This document shows, piece by piece, positions 1-8,011 of a stretch of 64,000 nucleotides of DNA; the first letter of the stretch is position 1, and every line of letters starts with the position of its first letter. Position numbers and translations under genes: made by a program. Origin of the DNA: Pelobacter sp. UBA6093 (lineage in GTDB: Bacteria; Desulfobacterota; Desulfuromonadia; Desulfuromonadales; Syntrophotaleaceae); assembly GCA_002435955.1 (NCBI GenBank), contig DIWZ01000033.1, positions 26,055 to 90,054 on the forward strand. Reading direction: 5' to 3'. The notes under the pieces are model-generated. The model ran no database searches. It saw only the letters and a list, made by a program, of their open reading frames with translations, and was not told the DNA's origin.

Positions 1-52
1 TGGGCCGAAAAGGAGCTGAAATATGGGCCGAACAGCCGAATTTGCAGCCGGT

Positions 53-78
53 GCATGGATAGTCCGACAGCCTCCTAG
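53..78. repeat. 26-bp repeat, copy 1 (second copy 31608-31633)
   Basis: The 26-bp string beginning GCATGGATAG and ending CAGCCTCCTAG recurs exactly at 31608-31633. Its TCCGACAGCCTCCT core also occurs inside the inverted-repeat element at 53891-53981. Here the CTAG end supplies the stop codon of the archease gene on the minus strand. It is probably a fragment of a larger dispersed element that continues beyond the left edge of the window. Confidence 0.7.
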
Positions 79-554
79 AGATCGAGATAGACCCGCGCCC
101 GCCAGAAACCTTGACGGCAGTTAACCAGAAGGTGGTGATAGGTGGCGGCTTTGATTTCCCGCTGGGGATCACCGCTCAGCGGGACCAACGACAATCTGGC
201 CGTTAGTGAGCCGGATTGCATGCCGATCAAAGCTATATCCAGCGGCCACACAACCTGGGTCTGAATCAGATAAAGCAACTCGTTAAGCCAGACGACCAGC
301 AGCTCTTCCACATCGCCGGCGTTAACTTCAAGTGTTATGTCCCGCACTGGCCCGCTGGTTTCACCGCTGCCCGCCAGGACCGCCAACAAACCCTTGGCCG
401 CCTGTACGAATAATTCTTCGCAGCTCGCTGCCTGAGCCTCTATCCCTATGTCGGCAGTATGTTCCAAAAGTCGAAAGGCGGCAGTGCCGCCTTCCCTCTT
501 GCCCAGACCGGGAATCCCGGACGGGAATCGCCGGACATTGTAGTCCGCACTCAT
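75..554 (-). CDS. Archease family protein
   Basis: Archeases activate the RNA ligase RtcB, promoting its guanylylation during RNA repair or tRNA splicing. The N-terminal RLLEHTADIGIEA motif is the family signature, and the conserved acidic metal-binding residues sit in it and near the C-terminus (RVYLDL). At about 159 aa it is slightly longer than typical 140-aa members because of an N-terminal extension. The ATG at 554 is preceded by GAAGGGTGA and lies 4 bases past the stop of the upstream gene, so I prefer it to the earlier in-frame ATG at 602. It is probably co-transcribed with the BCAM0308-type gene. No rtcB is visible in this window. Confidence 0.85.
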   Translation of the reverse strand: MSADYNVRRFPSGIPGLGKREGGTAAFRLLEHTADIGIEAQAASCEELFVQAAKGLLAVLAGSGETSGPVRDITLEVNAGDVEELLVVWLNELLYLIQTQVVWPLDIALIGMQSGSLTARLSLVPLSGDPQREIKAATYHHLLVNCRQGFWRARVYLDL

Positions 555-558
555 ATTG

Positions 559-1077
559 TCACCCTTCGCGCTGCCAGGTGACGCGACAGATGCCATGATC
601 ATCCGCCCAGACCACCTTCAGGTCACCTTGGTGAGCCTTATTGAGGGCGCGACCGAGGTGCTCGGCGAGTTTTTCCTCGGTCGTTTCAATCACCAGATCC
701 TCGCCGTCACGCTCCATACGGATGATGCGCTCCAGCGGGTTTTTAGCCATAGCCTTGCTCTCCTCATTCCTGAGGATATTGCGGATTTCCTCCTCGTGCG
801 CCCATAGATAGGATCCACGCAACGTCACATAGCCTTCGGCATAGCCATCCTCGATCTTACGGCAGGCCGGGCACAGCTGCCTGGCAACCCCCGCATCCGC
901 TGACAGATGCTCATACGCATCCGCATCAAGGGACCAGCGTTTGTGGCGATAAACAGCTTTGCATCCCGTGCAAAGTGTAGGTTCCGACAGCCCCTGAGCC
1001 AGAATGTAAGGATCGGAGCTGGTCTCGCAGCGTCCACGTTTGTCACTAATGCCAAACTTTCCGCTTTCTTTTTGCAT
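559..1077 (-). CDS. BCAM0308-type zinc-binding protein
   Basis: A 172-aa soluble protein. It has a Cys-X2-Cys pair at about residues 36-39 (LCTGCKAVY) and a second at about 69-72 (LCPACRK), a four-cysteine arrangement that most likely holds a zinc ion. The C-terminal third (ERIIRMERDGEDLVIETTEE) resembles an NMD3-like nucleic-acid or ribosome-associated domain. The family is known mainly by name and its function is not established. The start is supported by GGAAGGGGG upstream. It ends 4 bases before archease, so the two probably form one transcript; a shared role in RNA metabolism is inference. Confidence 0.7.
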   Translation of the reverse strand: MQKESGKFGISDKRGRCETSSDPYILAQGLSEPTLCTGCKAVYRHKRWSLDADAYEHLSADAGVARQLCPACRKIEDGYAEGYVTLRGSYLWAHEEEIRNILRNEESKAMAKNPLERIIRMERDGEDLVIETTEEKLAEHLGRALNKAHQGDLKVVWADDHGICRVTWQREG

Positions 1078-1267
1078 ACTTGAACCCCCTTCCCGAGGAT
1101 TTTTCAGGATCTTTCTACTTCTGATTATAGCATCAGGAAGGAAGTTTTGGGGAACGGGGGTAATGGAATGGTTTGGATCCGTAAGGTCGGGGGCTTACGG
1201 TAAGCGAGGAAGTCCGGAGTGAAGCGGAACACCGATATCGAACAGTATGTTATCTATCCTCAGGTCA

Positions 1268-1636
1268 TCATGCCAGACTGCGGGCGACCGTTGTCCACAA
1301 CAGATTGAAAATGACCACCGAAAGGCCTGCAATCAGAGCCAACGGAGGGGCTTTTAGCGGACCAATCAGCACATAAATCGCCCCGGCCAGACCTAACAAC
1401 CTGACAAGTGTACCACCCAGAAAAGCCAGACCTGATTTCTGGCCTCCGGCCAGAAGCAAGCGTTTGAGGGAACGGTGCAAGGCCTGGAAACTGGCGATCA
1501 CGACCAGTCCACCGCCCAGGATCCCCACAGTTACCGGCTGCGATTTCCACAGCAGGCTGAACAAAACCATGAGGCAGAGAATCAGCCAGTTACGCCGGGA
1601 CATTTGCTTTATCAGCTGATCATCTTCGGTCGTCAT
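1268..1636 (-). CDS. atpI: ATP synthase subunit I-like membrane protein
   Basis: A 122-aa protein with four hydrophobic segments, including RRNWLILCLMVLF, GILGGGLVVIASF, LLGLAGAIYVLIG and LALIAGLSVVIFN. This layout is typical of the ATP synthase I chain, an assembly or ion-handling accessory of the F0 sector. The ATG at 1636 sits behind GGAAGGAGGAAC and overlaps the end of the AtpZ-like gene by 17 bases, so translation is probably coupled. Unusually, no atpB or atpE follows; the next gene on this strand is the unrelated BCAM0308-type gene. Confidence 0.75.
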   Translation of the reverse strand: MTTEDDQLIKQMSRRNWLILCLMVLFSLLWKSQPVTVGILGGGLVVIASFQALHRSLKRLLLAGGQKSGLAFLGGTLVRLLGLAGAIYVLIGPLKAPPLALIAGLSVVIFNLLWTTVARSLA

Positions 1637-1868
1637 GTTCCTCCTTCCGCTGGCGGCGTAACTCGCGCCGGGTAAGGATGAAAATGTTACGAAAACCGGC
1701 CACGATCCCGAAGCCAAGAAAAAGCAGCGTCAGCCAGGGAGCGGTTCCCAGCCAACGGTCGAGATAGTAGCCCATGATCAGTCCGATCAGGGTCGAAGCT
1801 ACCAGAGAAATACCTACTCCGGAAAGAAACCCCACGGATTTGATCAGTTGTTGTTTGTTTTCCGCCAT
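1620..1868 (-). CDS. atpZ: AtpZ/AtpI family F0F1-associated protein
   Basis: An 82-aa protein with two hydrophobic helices joined by the conserved MGYYLDRWLGT stretch, followed by a highly charged tail (RRELRRQRKEEHDDRR). AtpZ proteins are small membrane partners of the F-type ATP synthase, proposed to carry magnesium or calcium or to aid c-ring assembly. The start is uncertain: an ATG at 1868 or a TTG at 1877 in the same frame. It overlaps atpI. The pair is separated from the remaining ATP synthase genes. Confidence 0.78.
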   Translation of the reverse strand: MAENKQQLIKSVGFLSGVGISLVASTLIGLIMGYYLDRWLGTAPWLTLLFLGFGIVAGFRNIFILTRRELRRQRKEEHDDRR

Positions 1869-1949
1869 ATCAGTCAAAATCCCGGTTTCGAGGGCAGCGC
1901 CCGTAACACCGTAAAACCCCGCAGCCCTTATCTTAAAAATATCGGAATA

Positions 1950-2915
1950 TCACCCCAAAAACAAGCGAACGAATTGGGCAAAAAGTCCCTGGTCGACATC
2001 GGTCACTTCCTTATCTTTCATGAGCTTCAGCGCTTCGAAAGAGGTACGCTTCTGATGGTAGGGACGTTCCGCGGTGAGCGCTTCGTAAATATCGGCAAGA
2101 CGGCAGATCCGCGCATAGGGATGAATATCCGCTCCCAACTTGCCGTGGGGATAACCGGCTCCATCATCTTTTTCGTGATGTTCCAGGGTTATGGTTCGCG
2201 CTTCATCGGTAATGATCCCGTTTTCGGCGAGGATGTTGTACCCTTCCTCCACATGGCAATTGATCACCAGCCGCTCCTCCGTCGTCAGGGGTCCCGGTTT
2301 ATTGAGAATCTCGATGGGGATACGGCATTTGCCAAGATCGTGCAGAAAAAACCCGGTGCCAAGATTATGCATATCATGGGAACGGCCCGACCCGAAAAAC
2401 AGTCGCGCCAGCGCCACGCCAAAAATACCGACGTTGGTGGAATGAATGTAGGTGGCATGGTCAAAAGCAGTCAATCGTACCAGATATTTGGTAGCCTGCT
2501 CGTTGTTTACGATCAGATCGACCGTCGGTACGATAACATCGCAGGCATGCTTGATGAAGGGCCCGCGAGGGTCATCGAAGGCGCGGCGCATGGCATCGCG
2601 ACACGCGGCTTGTACTGCCCTGGCTTTGACGGCGGCGTCGACATTCGGATTATGGACAAGGTCCTCCAACCGGGCACGCAACAGCTGGCTGTAAAAGGCC
2701 GAATCTTCGACGCGGACGTACAAGTGCTCGGTGCCATGAAACTGCAGGCGATCGATGACCGGACGAACCAAGTCGCCATGCTGGGCGACAAACAGGACGT
2801 ATTCACCGCTCCGGTTGCAACGATACAGATCACAGGGGGCTTTTCGGATAAAATGAAGCGAGTCAATGCTGACCGAAAACAACTCCTCGGCGCTGATATT
2901 TTCGGCCAGTTCCAT
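1950..2915 (-). CDS. HD-GYP domain phosphohydrolase, probable c-di-GMP phosphodiesterase
   Basis: A 321-aa cytoplasmic protein. The C-terminal half is an HD-GYP domain, with HDLGK near residue 192, HHEKDDGAGYP near 250, and the ADIYEALTAERPY segment that follows in active members. Such enzymes hydrolyse cyclic di-GMP at a binuclear metal centre. The N-terminal 150 residues carry no recognisable receiver or GGDEF domain and resemble the variable region of stand-alone HD-GYP proteins. The start at 2915 is chosen because AGGGGAAAGC precedes it; the frame is open further upstream, but without a ribosome site. The key HD and GYP residues look intact. Confidence 0.88.
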   Translation of the reverse strand: MELAENISAEELFSVSIDSLHFIRKAPCDLYRCNRSGEYVLFVAQHGDLVRPVIDRLQFHGTEHLYVRVEDSAFYSQLLRARLEDLVHNPNVDAAVKARAVQAACRDAMRRAFDDPRGPFIKHACDVIVPTVDLIVNNEQATKYLVRLTAFDHATYIHSTNVGIFGVALARLFFGSGRSHDMHNLGTGFFLHDLGKCRIPIEILNKPGPLTTEERLVINCHVEEGYNILAENGIITDEARTITLEHHEKDDGAGYPHGKLGADIHPYARICRLADIYEALTAERPYHQKRTSFEALKLMKDKEVTDVDQGLFAQFVRLFLG

Positions 2916-2970
2916 GCTTTCCCCTGTAAGTGGATCAGACCCGCAAGATGCCGAAACCTGCGTTGAGCAG

Positions 2971-4275
2971 TCAGGATTGCAGATATGCCGTGATACTGTC
3001 GGCAATGGTCTGGAAAATGCGCCTGAACTCTTTTTCGTCGCGCTCCAACAACGTAATTCGGAAACCCTGCTCCTTTGTACAGAAGGACGACAGGGGCACC
3101 ACGCATATTCCGGTCGAAGCCAGAAGATAGTACACGAAACGCTTATCCAGAGATACCCCCGGCTGGTTGACCATAGTCTCGACCAGGGTACGAACCTTGG
3201 CGATTTCGATGGGCAGGGTTTGCAGATGGGTCAAAACCTCGGATTTGATGACGACGCTCATGTAAAAAGCACCGTTGGTGCGATTTACCTTGGTACCGGG
3301 AACATCTTTGAGTATTTCGTAAGCGATATTGGAGCAGTTTTCATAGCGCCTGCGCCGCTCATCGAGATACGCCGGGTACTTCGGGTGCTCCAGGATACGG
3401 GGGATTGCCTTCTGGGGCAGAGTGGTGGAACAGACCTCGACCATCTTGGCATTCAGGATGCTCTGCACATAGCGCTTGAACATAGGATCCCGCTCGGCAT
3501 TGTAGACTTCGATCCAGCCACAACGAGCCCCGGGCCAGGGTACTTCCTTGCTGATGCCGCGCAATGCCATGCCCGGAAGATCGCCGATAAGATCCGACAA
3601 CGGTTTGGTCGACTGGCCGTTATAGACAATATTCAGGTAAACTTCGTCACAGATCACGAACAAATCGTATTCCCGGGCGATGGCGATCATTTCCCGCAGA
3701 ATCCGCTCGGGATAGACCGATCCGGTCGGATTGTCAGGATTGATGATCAGTATGCCGGAAATAGCCGGATTGTACTTCACCGACAGCCGTAAATCGTCCA
3801 GATCCGGATACCAGTTATTGTAGGGGTCGAGGCGATAGGATATAGGTCGCTGACCGGCATGGGCCGCTTCGGCGGATGAATGGGTGGAATAGGTCGGCGA
3901 AGGTCCGATGACCCGAGCCTCACGGCGCAGAAACCCGTACACTTTCTGGATAGCGTCGCCAAGGCCGTTGAAAAACAAAATATCTTCCGCTGTGATTTGC
4001 GCCTGGCCGCGCTTGTTGGTTCTTTCTGCCAGGAACTGACGCGTCTCCAACACGCCCTTGGTCGGACTATAGCCGTAAGTACAATCCTCCATGACCAGTT
4101 CGGCAACCAGTTTTTTCATCCAGTCGGGGATTTTTTCACCCTTCGCTATCGGATCGCCGATATTTTCCATGTTGGTCTTGATACCCATGCCCCCGAGAGT
4201 TTCGGCAATCTCCACGATGGCCCGGATCTCATAGGTTAACTCGCCTGCACCTATATGTACGATATTGTTTCTCAT
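2971..4275 (-). CDS. Pyridoxal-phosphate aminotransferase, class I/II
   Basis: A 434-aa fold-type I aminotransferase. PLP-site signatures include NPDNPTGSVYP, the ICDEVYLN segment with the cofactor-contacting Asp, and the Schiff-base lysine in RGISKEVPWPGARCGW. The C-terminal FRITLLERDEKEF holds the arginine that binds the substrate carboxylate. The closest functional relatives are probably alanine- or aspartate-type aminotransferases, but the substrate cannot be read from sequence. The ribosome site is weak (GGAGGGG lies about 15 bases from the ATG). A minus-strand terminator and a small ORF lie upstream, so it may have its own promoter near the 141-bp repeat. Confidence 0.85.
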   Translation of the reverse strand: MRNNIVHIGAGELTYEIRAIVEIAETLGGMGIKTNMENIGDPIAKGEKIPDWMKKLVAELVMEDCTYGYSPTKGVLETRQFLAERTNKRGQAQITAEDILFFNGLGDAIQKVYGFLRREARVIGPSPTYSTHSSAEAAHAGQRPISYRLDPYNNWYPDLDDLRLSVKYNPAISGILIINPDNPTGSVYPERILREMIAIAREYDLFVICDEVYLNIVYNGQSTKPLSDLIGDLPGMALRGISKEVPWPGARCGWIEVYNAERDPMFKRYVQSILNAKMVEVCSTTLPQKAIPRILEHPKYPAYLDERRRRYENCSNIAYEILKDVPGTKVNRTNGAFYMSVVIKSEVLTHLQTLPIEIAKVRTLVETMVNQPGVSLDKRFVYYLLASTGICVVPLSSFCTKEQGFRITLLERDEKEFRRIFQTIADSITAYLQS

Positions 4276-4371
4276 AAATTAACTAAAACCCCTCCACCAT
4301 ACCTCGGTTATCTTGAAAAGAAACAACAACCAACCAGTGTTCATCCGGAAACTATGGATGGACACAGTGCC

Positions 4372-4512
4372 GTTTTCATAAAGGAAACGAGCAATTTTTC
4401 CCAAGGTCAAGGAATCAAGCGCTTGCACGGAGGCGTAGGTGTCTACGCCGCACACGCAAGCGTGCTGATTGACGCCGAGATTGGGGAAAAGGGCCGTTTC
4501 CGGATGAAAAAC
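4372..4512 (+). repeat. 141-bp structured dispersed element, copy 1
   Basis: This block recurs on the opposite strand at 56385-56525, with about seven differences in 141 bases. Its ends are imperfect inverted repeats (GTTTTCATAAAGGAAACG against GTTTTTCATCCGGAAACG) that continue inward as ATTTTTCCCAA against TTTTCCCCAAT. Inside are the palindrome CAAGCGCTTG, the hairpin GGCGTAG-GTGT-CTACGCC and the hairpin CACGC-AA-GCGTG. It encodes no transposase. The layout resembles a MITE or a REP-like mobile hairpin element. ORFs crossing it are not real genes. Confidence 0.85.
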
Positions 4513-4550
4513 AACTAAAAAGGCCATGAACTTCCGAAGCTCATGGCCTT
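4508..4550 (-). terminator. Rho-independent terminator downstream of small ORF
   Basis: On the minus strand a 10-bp perfect stem (AAGGCCATGA/TCATGGCCTT, 4520-4529 with 4541-4550) is followed by TTTTTAGTTGTTTTTC. It lies 28 bases past the stop of the small ORF at 4579-4680 and could end that transcript. Confidence 0.7.
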
Positions 4551-4578
4551 ACTGCAATGTTCCCAACTTACCGGGATT

Positions 4579-4680
4579 TCAAACAGCAAGACAAAGAGCT
4601 TCCCTGCGGCCCTTGGCCGCGGTGCCCATCGCTCGTGCTGCCTCTGCCGGAAACGGCATCGGATCCCAGTGGTAAGTCAT
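4579..4680 (-). CDS. Candidate small protein, 33 aa
   Basis: An ORF of 33 codons starts with ATG at 4680, behind AGGAGA at 7-base spacing, and stops at 4579. The terminator at 4508-4550 follows closely, so the segment has the layout of a complete short transcription unit. The predicted peptide starts MTYHWDPMPFPAEAARAMG and ends in AAKGRREALCLAV. It has no membrane segment or known motif, and I do not recognise it. It could instead be the 3' remnant of a decayed gene or part of a small RNA. Confidence 0.4.
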   Translation of the reverse strand: MTYHWDPMPFPAEAARAMGTAAKGRREALCLAV

Positions 4681-4756
4681 TGGTTTGTCTCCTGATATAT
4701 GTCCGTTGGTTAGCACAGCTAAAAAGGAAAGTCAATCCCCCGTCATTGCAAAGGCA

Positions 4757-4786
4757 TTGGTTTAATCTGGCGATTTATGGTATAAA
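4757..4786 (+). promoter_or_regulatory. Possible promoter for mrcA
   Basis: TTGGTT at 4757-4762 and TATAAA at 4781-4786 are separated by 18 bases and lie 34 bases before the mrcA start. The -35 is weak. No other strong promoter is visible between the divergent small ORF and mrcA. Confidence 0.4.
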
Positions 4787-4819
4787 GAGCGCTTATTTCT
4801 CAAGGAGATAACTACCCAT

Positions 4820-7219
4820 ATGAACTTAAGACGCTCGCTCAAAATAACCATCTGGACGGCCTTGGGCCTTTTGCTGGCAGGCTGCCTGTCCCTCGGTGTC
4901 GCTTACATGCTGGTATCGGCCGCTTTGCCCAAGGTCGATACCCTGGCTGATTATCGTCCCCCCATCGTGACCACCATTTATGGCGATAATGGAAAAACCA
5001 TCAGTGAATTTGCCCAGGAACGCCGTATTCTGGTGCCCATAGGCAAAATTCCCCGTCAGTTGGTGCAAGCCTTCGTTTCCGCCGAAGATTCCAAATTTTT
5101 TCAACATCAAGGTATCGACCTGTTATCCATTACGCGTGCCGCCCTTAAAAATATTCTGGCCGGGGGCATTCGCCAAGGGGGCAGCACCATCACCCAACAG
5201 GTCGCCAAGAGTCTGCTATTAACACCTGAAAAGAAATTTTCACGTAAATTCAAAGAGGCGATTCTTGCATGGCGAATGGAAAAGAAATTATCCAAAGAGG
5301 ATATTTTATTTCTTTATCTGAACCAGATCTACCTCGGTCATGGCGCTTACGGCGTACAGGCTGCTGCGGAAAATTACTTTGGCAAGGATGTCGGAAAATT
5401 ATCCCTGGCGGAATGCGCCATGCTGGCCGGGCTGCCTCAGGCTCCAAGCCGCTATTCCCCTTTCCGTAACTACGACAAAGCTAAAATACGACAGGACTAC
5501 GTACTCAATCGTATGGTGGAGGACGGCTATATCACCGGCGAGCAGGCGGAGGAAGCCGCCGCGAATATTGTGGCCATTAAACCGCGCAACGACCGCCAGA
5601 TCGCCGGGGCCGCCTATTTCACCGAACAGGTTCGCCGCTATCTGGAAGAACAGTACGGATCAGAAGTCATTAATACCGGCGGGCTGAAAGTCTATACGAC
5701 CATGAATGTGGCCATGCAGCAGGCAGCCCAACTGTCGGTACAGGCCAATCTTATCCAGCACGATGAGCGCCGTGGCTACCGTGGCCCCCTGCGTACCCTT
5801 GATATCAAACAAGAGGCGGTCTTTCTGGCAGAGCAGGCGGCCATTTATACGCAACCCCCGATGCAACACGCGCTTGTCGAAGGATTGCTGGTCGGAACCA
5901 AGGGCAATAACGCCCTGGTGCGCATCGGCCGATTTACCGGCACTATCCCCCTTGACAAAGGGGGTCTTGCCAAGAACCTGCGCGTGGTACCCCGTGGTCA
6001 ACCGGTAAAGCGCGTCAACGAGCGCGCCACGACCCTGCCCATCGGTTCGGTGCTGCAGGTCAAGGTGGAAGACAGTTCCCCGCAAGAGCTGAAATTGTCT
6101 CTCTACCAGGAACCGGCCGCACAGGGCGCCTTCATTGTCCTCAACCCCCATTCGGGGGAGGTCAAGGCGCTGGTCGGCGGATACGATTTTGCCCAAAGTC
6201 AGTTTAACCGGGCTATCCAGGCACGGCGACTACCGGGATCGGCTTTCAAACCACTTATCTACGCTGCGGCCCTGGACAAAGGCTACACACCGGCAACCAT
6301 TATGCTGGATACTCCGATCATCTATCGCGCACAGGGTGAAGACGGCACCGAAACGGAATGGAAACCGAAAAACTATGCTGAAAATTTCACCGGAGTAACG
6401 ACTCTGCGGGAGGCACTGGCCAATTCCTACAACGTGGTCACGGTGAAAATGCTCCAGGATATCGGGGTCGGCTATGCCATCAATTATGCTAAAAAACTTG
6501 GTATTGAATCCCCTTTGAGCCGCGATCTTACCCTGGCGCTTGGCTCCTCGGCGGTATCACCCATGGAACTTGCCACGGCCTACTGCGTATTTGCCAACGG
6601 TGGGGTACTTATCAGGCCGGTGTATATCACTCGCGTGGTGGATCGCCATGGAAAAATCCTCGAATCGACCGATCCTGCCGATTTTCCCGGCGGCCCCGAA
6701 CCCGACCAGAAATTGATCCAACAATCGCCGCAACGGGTTATTTCACCCGAAACCGCTTACCTGATCACCAACCTGCTCGAAAGCGTGGTCAAGGACGGTA
6801 CCGGGTACCGGGCCAAGGTTCTGGGGCGACCGGTGGCGTGTAAAACGGGGACCACCAACGACCAGAAGGATGCCTGGTTTGTCGGATACAGCCCGCGACT
6901 GCTGGCTGTATCCTGGGTGGGATACGACCAGGAACGTTCCCTGGGATCGCTGGAAACCGGATCAAAGGCTGCAGCGCCGGCCTGGGTCGATTTCATGCAG
7001 AGGATTCTCAAAAACCAGCCTTACGAAGAATTTCCGGTGCCGGACGGTATTGAATTCCGCCCCATCGATCCGGCTACCGGTCTCCTGGTTCCCGAGGATA
7101 GCCTCAATGTAACCATCGAAGCTTTTGCACCGGGAACCGCACCAACGCGTTATGCCCTGGAGGAACAGGAACCGCGCGCCGTGGATTTCTTTGAGATGGA
7201 TATGGAAGAGGAGATCTGA
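4820..7219 (+). CDS. mrcA: Penicillin-binding protein 1A (bifunctional peptidoglycan synthase)
   Basis: A 799-aa class A PBP anchored by one N-terminal membrane helix (about residues 10-32). The GT51 transglycosylase domain shows EDSKFFQHQGID, GGSTITQQVAKSLLL and the ILFLYLNQIYLGHGAYGV block. It is followed by an OB-like linker and the transpeptidase domain, with the SxxK serine in LPGSAFKPL, the SYN triad in LANSYNVVTVK and KTGTT. All catalytic motifs are intact and the length is normal for PBP1A. It polymerises and cross-links peptidoglycan on the periplasmic side. AAGGAG lies 11 bases before the ATG. It converges on nth with only 6 bases between stops. Confidence 0.95.
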   Translation: MNLRRSLKITIWTALGLLLAGCLSLGVAYMLVSAALPKVDTLADYRPPIVTTIYGDNGKTISEFAQERRILVPIGKIPRQLVQAFVSAEDSKFFQHQGIDLLSITRAALKNILAGGIRQGGSTITQQVAKSLLLTPEKKFSRKFKEAILAWRMEKKLSKEDILFLYLNQIYLGHGAYGVQAAAENYFGKDVGKLSLAECAMLAGLPQAPSRYSPFRNYDKAKIRQDYVLNRMVEDGYITGEQAEEAAANIVAIKPRNDRQIAGAAYFTEQVRRYLEEQYGSEVINTGGLKVYTTMNVAMQQAAQLSVQANLIQHDERRGYRGPLRTLDIKQEAVFLAEQAAIYTQPPMQHALVEGLLVGTKGNNALVRIGRFTGTIPLDKGGLAKNLRVVPRGQPVKRVNERATTLPIGSVLQVKVEDSSPQELKLSLYQEPAAQGAFIVLNPHSGEVKALVGGYDFAQSQFNRAIQARRLPGSAFKPLIYAAALDKGYTPATIMLDTPIIYRAQGEDGTETEWKPKNYAENFTGVTTLREALANSYNVVTVKMLQDIGVGYAINYAKKLGIESPLSRDLTLALGSSAVSPMELATAYCVFANGGVLIRPVYITRVVDRHGKILESTDPADFPGGPEPDQKLIQQSPQRVISPETAYLITNLLESVVKDGTGYRAKVLGRPVACKTGTTNDQKDAWFVGYSPRLLAVSWVGYDQERSLGSLETGSKAAAPAWVDFMQRILKNQPYEEFPVPDGIEFRPIDPATGLLVPEDSLNVTIEAFAPGTAPTRYALEEQEPRAVDFFEMDMEEEI

Positions 7220-7225
7220 CGGCCC

Positions 7226-7876
7226 TCAGAGTCGGTCGGTAAGCCCGATGCGCGGACAAATAGGCAGTACCGGACAACGCGTGCACTCAGGGCGCTGGGC
7301 TTTGCACAGATTGCGGCCGTGATGGATGAGCAGATGACTGGTCTGGGTCCAATGGGAAGGCGGCAGGATTCGGCACATTTCCTGTTCGATGCGTTCCGGA
7401 TCCTGCTGCTGACTCCAGCCCAGCCGCCGGACCAGCCTTTTGACATGCGTATCGACGGCCAGTCCCGGAATACCAAAGGCATTGCCCAGTACGACATTGG
7501 CGGTTTTGCGCCCCACCCCTGGTAACACTACCAGCTCTTCCATGGTCTGCGGAACCTTGCCGTGGTGCAAAACATCCACCGCCGTCGCGCAACCGATGAG
7601 GTTTTTGGCTTTATTGCGAAAAAATCCGGTACTGCGAATCAGGTTTTCGACTTCTTCCAGCCTTGCCCCAGCCAAGCTGTGCGGGTCCGGAAAGGACTCA
7701 AACAATCCGCGCGTCACTATATTTACCTGACGATCCGTACACTGCGCAGACAAAATGGTCGCCACAAGCAGCTGCCACGGGGTTTCATATTCAAGGGCAC
7801 AGCGCGCGTCAGGATAGAGTTCCGCCAGTATGTTCAGTACTTCCAGAATATCGGCCGGCTGGTTTTTTCGTGCCAT
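7226..7876 (-). CDS. nth: Endonuclease III (DNA glycosylase/AP lyase)
   Basis: A 216-aa base-excision repair enzyme that removes oxidised pyrimidines. The helix-hairpin-helix LPGVGRKTANVVL contains the catalytic lysine, VDTHVKRL the catalytic aspartate, and the C-terminal C-X6-C-X2-C-X5-C pattern (CKAQRPECTRCPVLPIC) binds a [4Fe-4S] cluster. The ATG at 7876 follows AGGAAGGGTGAT and is preferred to an earlier in-frame start at 7951, whose extra residues are not conserved in the family. It lies downstream of the EEP-family gene, from which it is separated by a strong hairpin. Confidence 0.95.
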   Translation of the reverse strand: MARKNQPADILEVLNILAELYPDARCALEYETPWQLLVATILSAQCTDRQVNIVTRGLFESFPDPHSLAGARLEEVENLIRSTGFFRNKAKNLIGCATAVDVLHHGKVPQTMEELVVLPGVGRKTANVVLGNAFGIPGLAVDTHVKRLVRRLGWSQQQDPERIEQEMCRILPPSHWTQTSHLLIHHGRNLCKAQRPECTRCPVLPICPRIGLTDRL

Positions 7877-7906
7877 ATCACCCTTCCTGCTTCGCATGGT
7901 GTAAAC

Positions 7907-7949
7907 GGCAGCGGGCCGTCCGACAACACATGTCGAACGGCCCGCTGCC
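7907..7949. other. Strong hairpin without U-tract
   Basis: A 43-base near-perfect inverted repeat has 13 perfect outer base pairs (GGCAGCGGGCCGT/ACGGCCCGCTGCC) and an inner CGACA/TGTCG stem. Neither strand has a clear T-run after it, so it is not a canonical intrinsic terminator. It may stabilise or separate the EEP-family and nth messages. Confidence 0.55.
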
Positions 7950-7994
7950 AATATTCACTACCGGCTTACCCGGTTATCAACTTCATCAACAGAC

Positions 7995-8003
7995 TTATCC
8001 ACA
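7995..8003 (+). promoter_or_regulatory. Isolated perfect DnaA box
   Basis: TTATCCACA, the consensus DnaA-binding 9-mer, lies in the short gap between nth and the EEP-family gene, about 10 kb from the likely origin. It could titrate DnaA or be chance. Confidence 0.4.
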
Positions 8004-8011
8004 ACCCGCTT

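Noticed and set aside
1195..1235. AGCGAGGAAGTCCGG resembling an RNase P RNA segment
   Set aside because: Only a short match near a P4-like motif; no partner P4 strand or 350-base structure nearby.
1848..2966. 372-residue ORF antisense to the HD-GYP gene
   Set aside because: Shadow frame; no ribosome site and no recognisable domain.
4255..4518. 87-residue ORF over the 141-bp element
   Set aside because: The coding stretch consists of the repeat itself, which recurs at 56385 in reverse; no ribosome site.
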